Source of the DNA: Clostridia bacterium | GTDB lineage: Bacteria > Bacillota > Clostridia > Christensenellales > Aristaeellaceae | DNA: 10,373 nucleotides | Assembly (NCBI GenBank): GCA_024404275.1 | Contig: JAKSQG010000051.1 | Location: forward strand, 1 to 10,373 | Direction of reading: 5' to 3' | Part shown: positions 1-6,235 of the stretch, in pieces | Position numbering within the stretch: position 1 is the first letter of the stretch | Layout: each line of letters opens with the position of its first letter | The notes under the pieces: generated by a model | What the model was told of the DNA's origin: nothing | Databases searched by the model: none | What the model saw: the letters and a program-made list of their open reading frames with translations, nothing else | Translations under genes and position numbers: made by a program

Positions 1-1523
1 TTGGAGGTGATATCGTAGGCAATGCGGTTGATGCCGCGCACCTCATTGACGATACGGACGCTGACGCGGTCGAGCACCTCATAGGGGATGCGCACCCAAT
101 CGGCGGTCATGAAGTCATCGGTGGCTACGGCACGCAGGGCGCAGGTATAGTCGTAGGTACGGCCATCGCCCATGACGCCTACGGAGCGGCAGTTGGTCAG
201 CACGGCAAAGTACTGGCTGATGCGGGTGTTCCAGCCGGCTTTGGCAATCTCCTCACGGAAGATGGCGTCGGCCTCACGCAGGATATCGCACTTTTCCTTG
301 GTGACTTCGCCGATGATGCGGATGCCCAGACCGGGACCGGGGAAGGGCTGACGGGTGACCAGATATTCGGGCAGCTCCAGCTCACGACCCAGCTGACGCA
401 CTTCATCCTTGAAGAGCATGCGCAGGGGCTCAATGATCTCCTTGAAATCAACATAATCGGGCAGGCCGCCCACGTTGTGGTGGCTCTTGATGACGGCGGC
501 GCCGGCTTTGCCGCTGCCGCTTTCGATGACATCGGGATAAATGGTGCCCTGCGCCAGATAGTCGACCTGACCGATGCTCTTGCCCACCTTTTCAAACACG
601 CGGATGAACTGCTCGCCGATGATCTTGCGCTTGCTTTCGGGCTCGGTCACACCGGCCAGAGCAGTCAGGAAGCGTTCTTCTTCATTCATGCGGATCAGAT
701 TGATATCCCACTTGGAGAAGGCGGCTTCCACTTCGTCGCCTTCATCCTTGCGCATCAGACCATGATCGACAAAGACGCAGGTCAGCTGATTACCCACGGC
801 TTCGGCCAGCAGGGCGGCAGCTACGGAGCTGTCCACACCGCCGGAGAGCGCCAGCAGTACGCGGCCGCTGCCCACCTTTTCGCGGATGGCGGCAATGGCG
901 GTCTTGCAGTAATCGCTCATCGTCCAGTCACCGGCTGCATGGCAGACCTCGTAGAGGAAGTTATACAGCATTTTGGTGCCGTTTTCGGTATGGTTGACTT
1001 CGGGGTGGAACTGCACGCCGTAGAAGCCCTTTTCCACATTGGCAATGGCCACGTTGGGGCAGGCATCGGAGTGCGCGGTCAGGGCGAATCCATCGGGCAC
1101 CTTGGCCATGTAGTCGCCGTGGCTCATCCAGGAAATGCCCGTTTCAGGCAGACCCTTGAAAAGCGGGTTGGTGGTATCAAAGTAGGTTACGGTCTTGCCG
1201 TACTCGCGGGCGGAATCCTCCTGCGCGGGGGTCACCTGACCGCCGAGGGCATCGGCCATCAGCTGGCAGCCGTAGCAAATGCCGAGAATCGGCACACCGA
1301 GTTCAAAAATCTCTTTGGTATAGTGGGGAGCGTCGGCTTCATACACGCTGCCCGGTCCGCCGGTAAAGATGATGCCGATGGGGTTCATCGCCTTGATCTT
1401 TTCGATGGGGGTGGTGTAGGGCAGCACCTCGCTGTAAACGCGGCACTCACGTACACGGCGTGCAATCAGCTGATTATACTGTCCGCCAAAATCCAGAATG
1501 ATGACCTTTTGTGTTTCAGACAT
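1..1523 (-). CDS. guaA: GMP synthase (glutamine-hydrolysing), 3' end cut by window edge
   Basis: Converts XMP to GMP using ATP and ammonia released from glutamine, the last step of de novo guanine nucleotide synthesis in the cytoplasm. The N-terminal class I glutamine amidotransferase domain shows the nucleophile Cys83 in GICYGCQ and the rest of the triad, His173 and Glu175, in VQFHPEV. The ATP-pyrophosphatase domain follows, with its P-loop SGGVDSS at residues 227-233. The C-terminal dimerisation/XMP-binding part ends at the window edge in AYDITS. The 507 visible residues compare with about 510-525 for the family, so only about 6-8 residues (usually ending in P-P-A-T-I-E-W-E) are missing. 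The start is fixed by GGAGG six bases upstream of the ATG. The gene is set off from its neighbour by a terminator and has its own promoter. The leader is only about 25 nt, too short for a purine riboswitch. Family identity is essentially certain. Confidence 0.97.
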   Translation of the reverse strand, partial: MSETQKVIILDFGGQYNQLIARRVRECRVYSEVLPYTTPIEKIKAMNPIGIIFTGGPGSVYEADAPHYTKEIFELGVPILGICYGCQLMADALGGQVTPAQEDSAREYGKTVTYFDTTNPLFKGLPETGISWMSHGDYMAKVPDGFALTAHSDACPNVAIANVEKGFYGVQFHPEVNHTENGTKMLYNFLYEVCHAAGDWTMSDYCKTAIAAIREKVGSGRVLLALSGGVDSSVAAALLAEAVGNQLTCVFVDHGLMRKDEGDEVEAAFSKWDINLIRMNEEERFLTALAGVTEPESKRKIIGEQFIRVFEKVGKSIGQVDYLAQGTIYPDVIESGSGKAGAAVIKSHHNVGGLPDYVDFKEIIEPLRMLFKDEVRQLGRELELPEYLVTRQPFPGPGLGIRIIGEVTKEKCDILREADAIFREEIAKAGWNTRISQYFAVLTNCRSVGVMGDGRTYDYTCALRAVATDDFMTADWVRIPYEVLDRVSVRIVNEVRGINRIAYDITS

Positions 1524-1554
1524 GGGCAGCCTCCAGGTTATTTTGTACTTGTGT

Positions 1555-1583
1555 ATTATGCCATAAATCGTCGCGGGTTGCAA
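1555..1583 (-). promoter_or_regulatory. SigmaA-type promoter of guaA
   Basis: On the minus strand, TTGCAA (1578-1583) and CATAAT (1555-1560) are separated by exactly 17 bases. A TG one base before the -10 makes it an extended -10 element. The predicted start is near 1548, giving a leader of about 25 nt before the guaA ATG. A 6-bp inverted repeat (1579-1595) overlaps the -35 box and could be an operator. The promoter is read from sequence only. Confidence 0.75.
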
Positions 1584-1603
1584 TGCCGTATTGCAGTTTA
1601 ATC

Positions 1604-1631
1604 AAAAAGCCGGCAGGGTTTCTGCCGGCTT
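1604..1631 (-). terminator. Intrinsic terminator after the phosphodiesterase gene
   Basis: A perfect 10-bp stem (AAGCCGGCAG at 1607-1616 with CTGCCGGCTT at 1622-1631) has a 5-base loop. Read on the minus strand it is followed by a run of five T. It begins six bases after the phosphodiesterase stop codon. The plus-strand side has no T run, so it should act only on minus-strand transcripts. It separates the upstream genes from the guaA promoter. Confidence 0.88.
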
Positions 1632-1637
1632 GATGAA

Positions 1638-2372
1638 TCAGCCTTTGATCTCCTTGAGCAGCTTGAGCGCCACATCGGGATAGTTGGTGATGATGCGGTC
1701 CGCGCCGATGTTGATGGCATAGCGCAGGTCAGCTTCGGTGTTGACGGTCCAGGGATTGACCTCAATGCCCAGACGATGGGCGGCTTCGACCTCGCCGGGC
1801 ACACGCAGCTCGCTCTGATGGGGATGCAGCGCGTCCACCTGCAGGGTGCGGGCATAGTTCCAGGGCTCATAGAGGGTAGCATGATACAGAAGGCCGCAGG
1901 GGGCGTTCTTATCGATGGCCTTCATGCGCAGCAGGCTGTAATGATTGAAGGAGGAATACATCACGCGGTCGGTCATGCCGGTCTTGGCAGCGGCTTCTGC
2001 GCAGCGGGCTTCCAGATTGGCGTAATCGATGACGCTGTTTTTCATTTCCACGTTGACATACAGACCGGTGGGGTACAGCAATTCATAGACTTCTTCCAGC
2101 GTCAGCAGCGTGCCTTTCTCGTACTCGGGGTGCATTTTGTTGAAGTTGTAGCTGCGGAGTTCTTTCCACGTCATATCGGCGATACGACCGGAGCCGTTGG
2201 AAACGCGGTCGATGGTTTCATCGTGGGCGACGACCAGCTCGCCGCTTTTGCAGATGTGAACATCCAGCTCGACACCGAAGGCGTTCTGCTTGGCAGCCAG
2301 CTCAAAGGCTTCCAGCGTGTTTTCGGGCGCGTAGCCGGAGGCGCCGCGGTGCGCGTAAATGACCTGAGGCAT
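1638..2372 (-). CDS. Glycerophosphodiester phosphodiesterase (GlpQ/UgpQ family, cytoplasmic)
   Basis: Hydrolyses glycerophosphodiesters from phospholipid turnover to sn-glycerol 3-phosphate and an alcohol. The GDPD TIM-barrel signatures are present in order: HRG at residues 8-10 with PENT at 16-19, metal ligands Glu35 and Asp37 in VELDVH, His50-Asp51 in VVAHDET, Glu109 and Lys111 in VEMKN, the WTVN motif at 208-211, and TNYPD at 229-233. His8 and His50 are the expected catalytic pair. It is 244 residues, close to E. coli UgpQ, with no signal peptide, so it probably acts in the cytoplasm. The frame stays open 37 codons further upstream, but AAGGAG (2381-2386) lies eight bases before the ATG at 2372, and the extra stretch overlaps the promoter. 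The substrate range cannot be read from sequence. Confidence 0.94.
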   Translation of the reverse strand: MPQVIYAHRGASGYAPENTLEAFELAAKQNAFGVELDVHICKSGELVVAHDETIDRVSNGSGRIADMTWKELRSYNFNKMHPEYEKGTLLTLEEVYELLYPTGLYVNVEMKNSVIDYANLEARCAEAAAKTGMTDRVMYSSFNHYSLLRMKAIDKNAPCGLLYHATLYEPWNYARTLQVDALHPHQSELRVPGEVEAAHRLGIEVNPWTVNTEADLRYAINIGADRIITNYPDVALKLLKEIKG

Positions 2373-2412
2373 AATGATATCTCCTTTTTTGAAATGTTGA
2401 TGGGTTAGACCC

Positions 2413-2441
2413 ATTATAGCACTTTCAGAGGACAATGACAC
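2413..2441 (-). promoter_or_regulatory. SigmaA-type promoter of the phosphodiesterase gene
   Basis: On the minus strand, GTGTCA (2436-2441, four of six consensus matches) and a perfect TATAAT (2413-2418) are 17 bases apart. The predicted start is near 2406, giving a leader of about 34 nt. The dyad ATGGGTTAGACCCAT (2400-2414) covers the start point and the edge of the -10 box. There is no terminator between this promoter and the upstream 90-residue gene, so read-through from the upstream operon is also possible. Confidence 0.68.
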
Positions 2442-2460
2442 ACCAAATGCGGGATTTTTT

Positions 2461-2733
2461 TCAGCGGAACATCGTAAGACCAAAGGTGAGCAGCCACAGA
2501 CAGGCGCATACCGCGGTTATGATGCCGCGAACTTTGGCCAGCGTGCCTGTTTCCGCCTGAGTTGTGTCCTTGCCGCTTCTTTTGAACAGTACCAGAGCAA
2601 TATAGCACAGTATGATCAATGCTGCGCCAATGCTCGACCATATTTTGCCCACTGCGCCGAACAAAAACAGCAGGTTCAGTGCCGCAGCCAGCGCGCAGGA
2701 CAGCGCAATGAGCCACAGAAGAGCTTTTTTCAT
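2461..2733 (-). CDS. Small three-helix membrane protein, function unknown
   Basis: I do not recognise this 90-residue protein. It is strongly hydrophobic, with three likely transmembrane segments at about residues 4-28, 31-50 and 68-89. A short polar, lysine-rich loop (KRSGKDTTQAETGTLAK, 51-67) joins the second and third. It has no cysteine pairs, no lipobox and no catalytic motif. The gene is well supported: AGGAGG (2742-2747) lies eight bases before the ATG, and the start is 25 bases after the esterase stop codon on the same strand. It is therefore the fourth gene of the DUF368-obgE-esterase operon. The first helix could be a signal-anchor, but the later helices make an integral membrane protein more likely. 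No function is assigned. Confidence 0.82.
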   Translation of the reverse strand: MKKALLWLIALSCALAAALNLLFLFGAVGKIWSSIGAALIILCYIALVLFKRSGKDTTQAETGTLAKVRGIITAVCACLWLLTFGLTMFR

Positions 2734-2758
2734 AATTGGATCCTCCTGCCTGGGAGTG

Positions 2759-3535
2759 TCAGATGTTTTTCAGCCAGCGGGCGGCAAGCTCGATCCAACC
2801 GCCGTTTTCGGGATGATGGTCATGGGGATGGGCTTTGCAGCTTTCCTCATTGCACAGGGCGGTGCCGTGGGGACCGTGCGCGTAGATGTGCATCTCGCAG
2901 GGAACGCCCGCTTTTTTAAGGGCGGTGGCCATCAGCAGGCTGTTTTCCACGGGGACGATCTCGTCCTCCCAGGTGTGCCACAAAAACGCAGGCGGCGCAT
3001 CGGAGGTGACATGCGTTTCGATGGAGACGTCGGGCATTTTGACGGGATAATCCTTGCCCAGCAGGCGGACAAAGGAGTTGTCATGACGGTGTTCGCCGCT
3101 GGTGATGACGGGGTAGCACAGGATCATGGCGTCGGGACGACCGGCTTTGCCGTAAGGAAGTGTCTGCCAGAAAACGCCGAGGCTGGCAGCCAGATGACCG
3201 CCGGCGGAGAAACCCATGATGGCGATATGATCGGGCTGACAGCACCATTCCTCCGCATGCGCACGGCAGTAAGCGACGGCTTCCGCTGCCTCGTTCAGCG
3301 CGGTGGGGAATACGGCGGGCTCGCAGGAATATTCGACAATAACGACGGAAATGCCCATGGTCATCAGCCGCAGAGCAACGGGCTCGCCCTCGTGGGGCAC
3401 ACGGTGCTTGTAGCCGCCGCCGGGGCACAGTACGACCAGAGGACGGCGGCGGGTCTCCTCACAGGCTTCGTTGGTTTGCAGATAGGTCAGGATGGACACA
3501 CCGGTCTCAGGAAGCGTGATGCGGGTATGCAGCAT
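2759..3535 (-). CDS. Alpha/beta-hydrolase esterase (BD-FAE / acetyl-xylan-esterase-like)
   Basis: A 258-residue serine hydrolase, probably removing acetyl or similar ester groups from sugars or small molecules in the cytoplasm. The oxyanion-loop motif CPGGGY is at 37-42, the nucleophile Ser110 is in GFSAGG, the acid is probably Asp191 in WEDEIVPVENS, and the catalytic His is probably His223 in HGPHG. CPGGGY in place of HGGG is normal for this sub-group. There is no signal peptide. The C-terminal region carries a His-rich stretch (HPHDHH, 236-241). The frame is open 30 codons further upstream, but those codons lie in the end of obgE, and AAGGAGG (3544-3550) sits eight bases before the ATG at 3535. 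That Shine-Dalgarno overlaps the obgE stop codon, so translation is probably coupled. The family is clear; the substrate is inferred from relatives and not certain. Confidence 0.9.
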   Translation of the reverse strand: MLHTRITLPETGVSILTYLQTNEACEETRRRPLVVLCPGGGYKHRVPHEGEPVALRLMTMGISVVIVEYSCEPAVFPTALNEAAEAVAYCRAHAEEWCCQPDHIAIMGFSAGGHLAASLGVFWQTLPYGKAGRPDAMILCYPVITSGEHRHDNSFVRLLGKDYPVKMPDVSIETHVTSDAPPAFLWHTWEDEIVPVENSLLMATALKKAGVPCEMHIYAHGPHGTALCNEESCKAHPHDHHPENGGWIELAARWLKNI

Positions 3536-3548
3536 GGTTGCCGCCTCC

Positions 3549-4808
3549 TTAATCAATAAAGTCAAACTGCATGTCAGTGATCTGTACGGTATCGCCTTCG
3601 CCGGCGCCTGCCTTGCGCAGGGCATCGATCACGCCGGTGCGGCGCAGGGTGAAGTGGAACCACTTGACGCTGTCGGTATCGTCAAAGTTGACGCTGTCAA
3701 TCAGGCGCTGCATGGCACTGCCCTCCACATAGTAGATGCTGCCGGCACGGCGGACCGTGAAGCCGGACAGATCGGGCAGCTCATCCAGAAATTCCTCTTC
3801 TTCGTAGGGGCGAAGAACAGGCAGCTCCTTGAGGTGCTGCTCGACCGCATCCAGCAGCTCATCAAAGCCCTTGCGGGTGGCGGCGGAAACGGAGAATACG
3901 GGTACATCAGGGTATTTTTCGCGGAAGAGCGCCAGATAATCCTCGCCGTCGGGCAGGTCCATCTTGTTGGCGGCAACGATCTGCGGACGGCTGGCGAGAT
4001 CGCCGTAGCGGGAAAGTTCCAGATTGATGGCTTCGTAATCGCTGATGGGGTCGCGGCCTTCGCTGCCGGCCATGTCCAGCACATGGATGAGCAGGCGGGT
4101 GCGCTCCACATGGCGCAGGAAATCGTGTCCCAGACCGGCGCCATCAGCAGCCCCCTCCACCAGACCGGGGATGTCGGCCATGACATAATCCTGGCCGTGG
4201 CGGCGGACGATGCCGAGGTTGGGGGTCAGGGTGGTGAAGTGATAGTTGCCGATCTTGGGCTGCGCGCGGGTCACCACCGACAGGATGGTGCTTTTGCCCA
4301 CGTTGGGGAAGCCTACCAGACCGACATCGGCGATGGTTTGCAGCTCCAGCGTAAAGCGGAAGGGCTGTGTCTGAATGCCGGGCTTGGCAAAGTTGGGTGC
4401 TTGACGGGTGGGGGTGGCAAAATGCGCGTTGCCCCAGCCGCCGCGTCCGCCGTGCAGAAGGACACGGCGCTGACCGTCTTCAAACATATCGGCGACCACA
4501 CGGCCGTCTTCGCCGCGGACCAGCGTGCCCATGGGCACCTTGATGATCATATCCTCGCCGGCTTTGCCGCTGCAGCGGCCGCCGCGGCCATCCTCACCGT
4601 TTTCGGCAAAGAATTTGGATTTGAAACGGAAATCCAGCAGCGTGTGCATGTTGGCGTCCGCCAGCAGGATGATGCTGCCGCCGACACCGCCATCGCCGCC
4701 GTCCGGACCGCCGTTGATAACAAACTTTTCACGGTGGAAGGAAACACAGCCGTTGCCGCCGCAGCCGGCTTTGGCCACAAAGGGGGCCTTATCCACAAAC
4801 ATGGCCAT
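3549..4808 (-). CDS. obgE: GTPase ObgE/CgtA (50S ribosome assembly)
   Basis: Essential GTPase of late 50S subunit assembly, also linked to (p)ppGpp signalling and, in Bacillus, to stress and sporulation responses. Its 419 residues hold three domains. The glycine-rich Obg fold is at about 1-158 (FVDKAPF start, GGPDGGDGG at 33-41). The G domain has G1 GFPNVGKS at 166-173, G3 DIPG at 212-215, G4 NKMD at 281-284 and G5 SA at 308-309. The OCT domain, about 345-419, is typical of Gram-positive Obg. The start at 4808 (Met-Ala-Met-Phe) is preferred over the second ATG at 4802 because AAGGAG (4818-4823) is nine bases from the first. It begins six bases after the DUF368 stop, and its Shine-Dalgarno directly abuts that stop codon. 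The common rplU-rpmA neighbours are absent; DUF368 lies upstream instead. Confidence 0.97.
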   Translation of the reverse strand: MAMFVDKAPFVAKAGCGGNGCVSFHREKFVINGGPDGGDGGVGGSIILLADANMHTLLDFRFKSKFFAENGEDGRGGRCSGKAGEDMIIKVPMGTLVRGEDGRVVADMFEDGQRRVLLHGGRGGWGNAHFATPTRQAPNFAKPGIQTQPFRFTLELQTIADVGLVGFPNVGKSTILSVVTRAQPKIGNYHFTTLTPNLGIVRRHGQDYVMADIPGLVEGAADGAGLGHDFLRHVERTRLLIHVLDMAGSEGRDPISDYEAINLELSRYGDLASRPQIVAANKMDLPDGEDYLALFREKYPDVPVFSVSAATRKGFDELLDAVEQHLKELPVLRPYEEEEFLDELPDLSGFTVRRAGSIYYVEGSAMQRLIDSVNFDDTDSVKWFHFTLRRTGVIDALRKAGAGEGDTVQITDMQFDFID

Positions 4809-4814
4809 GAATGA

Positions 4815-5681
4815 TCACTCCTTCGGGGAAATGCGGCTGCAGGCCCACAAAAGGGCGATGCCCGCAAATACGCAGATGATGCCGGCCACGGAGACCTTGT
4901 CAAAGCCCGGGAACACGCAGCCGATGGAGCCAATAACAAAGCCGAGAATGGCGGCATAGGTGATGGTGGGGAACTTTTTGAGCAGGAATTTGATCAGACG
5001 GGAGCAATAGACCAGACCGATGACCACACCGATGCCAAAGGGCAGCAGCGTCAGGATGGCGCTTACCATGCCGGAGCCGAAGGAGGTCAGGGCGGCGATG
5101 GCGGCCATCAGCGGGCCGTACACGCCGATGAGCAGCATGATGAAAGAACCGGAGATGCCGGGAATGATCATGGTGGCGGAGGCGATGATGCCGTAGACGA
5201 CCATCATCAGCATCTGCAGTACATTGATGCCGCCCTGCACAGAGCCGGCTTTGGCGGCTTCCTTGGCGGCAGTGTCATCACCGGAGAGCATCATGGGGAT
5301 CATGATGCCAAGACCGATGGCGAAGGCGATGATGCCCGCGGGGGTAATCGTCAGTTTCTTGGCGGGCAGGAAGGCCGATTTGAACAGCCCCGGAATGCTG
5401 CCCAGAATGACGCCGATAAAGAACATGGCGGCTTCGGCGGCGTAGGCGGTCAGCAGCCAGTTCATCAGCTTACCGAAGGCCAGAATGGCCACAACGGCGC
5501 CAACGGCAAAGGTGACAAGGAACTTCCATTCCTTTTTGATGTTATGAAGGGGGTCGGACAGGATGGCGAGCAGACGCTCATACACGCCGAATACCACGGC
5601 CATGGTGCCGCCGGAAACGCCGGGAATGACATTGGCCAGCCCGAACACGGCACCGGCGAGAACAAAGAACAACAGCTGCAT
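4815..5681 (-). CDS. DUF368 family membrane protein (PopT-type undecaprenyl-phosphate translocase)
   Basis: A polytopic protein of 288 residues with about eight hydrophobic segments and no cleaved signal peptide. Two related halves are visible: N-V-I-PGVSGGT at 17-26 followed by FGVYERLLAIL, and M-I-I-PGISGSF at 171-180 followed by IGVYGPLMAAI. This inverted-repeat-like signature is typical of DUF368. DUF368 proteins (PopT) were recently shown in other bacteria to return undecaprenyl phosphate from the outer to the inner membrane leaflet for reuse in peptidoglycan and teichoic acid synthesis; that function here is inferred from the family. The start is fixed by AAGGAG (5691-5696) nine bases before the ATG. 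An ATG at 5688 is out of frame. It is the first gene of the minus-strand operon and is translationally close to obgE, six bases downstream. Confidence 0.92.
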   Translation of the reverse strand: MQLLFFVLAGAVFGLANVIPGVSGGTMAVVFGVYERLLAILSDPLHNIKKEWKFLVTFAVGAVVAILAFGKLMNWLLTAYAAEAAMFFIGVILGSIPGLFKSAFLPAKKLTITPAGIIAFAIGLGIMIPMMLSGDDTAAKEAAKAGSVQGGINVLQMLMMVVYGIIASATMIIPGISGSFIMLLIGVYGPLMAAIAALTSFGSGMVSAILTLLPFGIGVVIGLVYCSRLIKFLLKKFPTITYAAILGFVIGSIGCVFPGFDKVSVAGIICVFAGIALLWACSRISPKE

Positions 5682-5729
5682 GATTCATTTCTCCTTGATT
5701 GCATTGGGAACGCAAAAACGTCCTTTTAC

Positions 5730-5758
5730 AGTATACATGAAAAAGAGAAAAAAGTCAT
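5730..5758 (-). promoter_or_regulatory. SigmaA-type promoter of the DUF368-obgE operon
   Basis: On the minus strand, ATGACT (5753-5758, four of six) and TATACT (5730-5735, five of six) are 17 bases apart, with a pyrimidine-rich spacer. The predicted start is near 5723, leaving a leader of about 40 nt before the DUF368 start. No other promoter is evident before the phosphodiesterase gene. Confidence 0.65.
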
Positions 5759-5902
5759 CTGATTTTATGTGCAAAGAGCGATGGCAGAGGATATTTTTCA
5801 CCTCCGTGGACAAAACCTGCCCTGAAACGCGGAGATGACTTTGAAGAAGGTGATTTATTGGCAAAAAACGCGAAAAATACAGGGATTATGCCGCAAAATC
5901 GG
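5759..5902. other. Spacer between the divergent promoters, nothing recognised
   Basis: About 140 bases, more A+T-rich than the flanking genes, lie between the two outward-facing promoters. I find no supported reading frame (frames that cross it lack a ribosome binding site and run into the riboswitch), no strong hairpin and no clear repeat. It is the natural place for regulator binding, but no operator stands out. Confidence 0.6.
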
Positions 5903-5931
5903 TTGACATCCTTGCTGCACTGCGATAAGAT
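5903..5931 (+). promoter_or_regulatory. SigmaA-type promoter of the dap operon
   Basis: A perfect TTGACA (5903-5908) and TAAGAT (5926-5931, five of six) with a 17-base spacer. The predicted start is near 5938, about nine bases before the first paired base of the lysine riboswitch. The leader to dapA is therefore about 305 nt. The position directly upstream of the aptamer supports this as the main promoter of the operon. Confidence 0.85.
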
Positions 5932-5946
5932 AAGACGAACTGAATA

Positions 5947-6124
5947 GCAATGAAGGGATAGAGGCGCAGCAAACAGAAGTACCGCCGGCGCAAAGGCCAC
6001 GCACAGCCGTTGCCGGAGGGGAAAGGGGATGCTGCCGAAGGGCGGAGAAGGCGAGACCGCTCTGGGCGGACGGAGAATATCCGTCTGACTGTCGCGAAAG
6101 CGGAGAGCTATACGGAGTCATTGC
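5947..6124 (+). ncRNA. Lysine riboswitch aptamer (L box)
   Basis: This cis-acting RNA binds lysine and lowers expression of the downstream genes. The conserved L-box blocks occur in order: GATAGAGGCGC (5957-5967), AGTA (5978-5981), GGGGAAAGGGG (6018-6028) with GCCGAAG (6034-6040), CTGGG (6062-6066), and GACTGTC (6087-6093). Helix P1 closes the element: GCAATGA (5947-5953) pairs with TCATTGC (6118-6124), and ATAG (5958-5961) pairs with CTAT (6108-6111) across an internal loop. A perfect 6-bp hairpin, GACGGA (6069-6074) with TCCGTC (6080-6085), forms one arm near the 3' side. The length of about 178 nt matches the family (about 175). It sits between a strong promoter and dapA, the expected target. 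Reading frames that cross this stretch are coincidental. Confidence 0.93.
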
Positions 6125-6171
6125 GGACAGAGGAGGCGGCGGGTCCGCCTGTACGATTCCGCAGAATTTAT

Positions 6172-6203
6172 CGGCCGGAGCTCACGCACCGGTCGTTCTT
6201 TAT
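6172..6203 (+). terminator. Probable riboswitch-controlled terminator before dapA
   Basis: CGGCCGG (6172-6178) pairs with CCGGTCG (6189-6195) with one G-U pair. After an A-A mismatch, two more G-C pairs close a 4-base loop. TTCTTTAT follows immediately, a short but acceptable U-rich tail. The site, between the lysine aptamer and the dapA ribosome binding site, is where a lysine-dependent terminator is expected. The U run is interrupted and I cannot assign the antiterminator with certainty, so control at translation is not excluded. Confidence 0.6.
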
Positions 6204-6229
6204 GCCCTCCGGCTGTCCGGATGAAAAAC

Positions 6230-6235
6230 AAGGAG
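6230..6235 (+). promoter_or_regulatory. Ribosome binding site deciding the dapA start
   Basis: AAGGAG lies nine bases before the ATG at 6245. It is inside the reading frame that would begin at the upstream in-frame ATG at 6221, which has no Shine-Dalgarno and overlaps a hairpin (6208-6221). The start at 6245 is therefore preferred. Confidence 0.85.

Noticed and set aside
1524..1554. Possible purine riboswitch ahead of guaA
   Set aside because: The space between the predicted transcription start and the ATG is about 25 nt, too short for an aptamer of about 65 nt or more.
477..1601. A 374-codon open frame on the plus strand opposite guaA
   Set aside because: It lies antisense to a complete, motif-verified guaA in a GC-rich region, where antisense frames often stay open. 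Its translation is low-complexity and resembles no family, and it has no ribosome binding site.
2442..2460. Possible terminator after the 90-residue membrane protein gene
   Set aside because: There is a run of seven A/T bases but no preceding stem on the minus strand. Transcription probably continues into the phosphodiesterase gene.
3536..3625. Longer esterase starting inside obgE (30 extra residues)
   Set aside because: The extra residues are coded within the conserved obgE C-terminus. A perfect AAGGAGG sits before the internal ATG at 3535.
5755..6121. Minus-strand frames of 81 and 88 codons in the divergent intergenic region
   Set aside because: They overlap each other, the riboswitch and both promoters, lack ribosome binding sites, and show no protein-like features.
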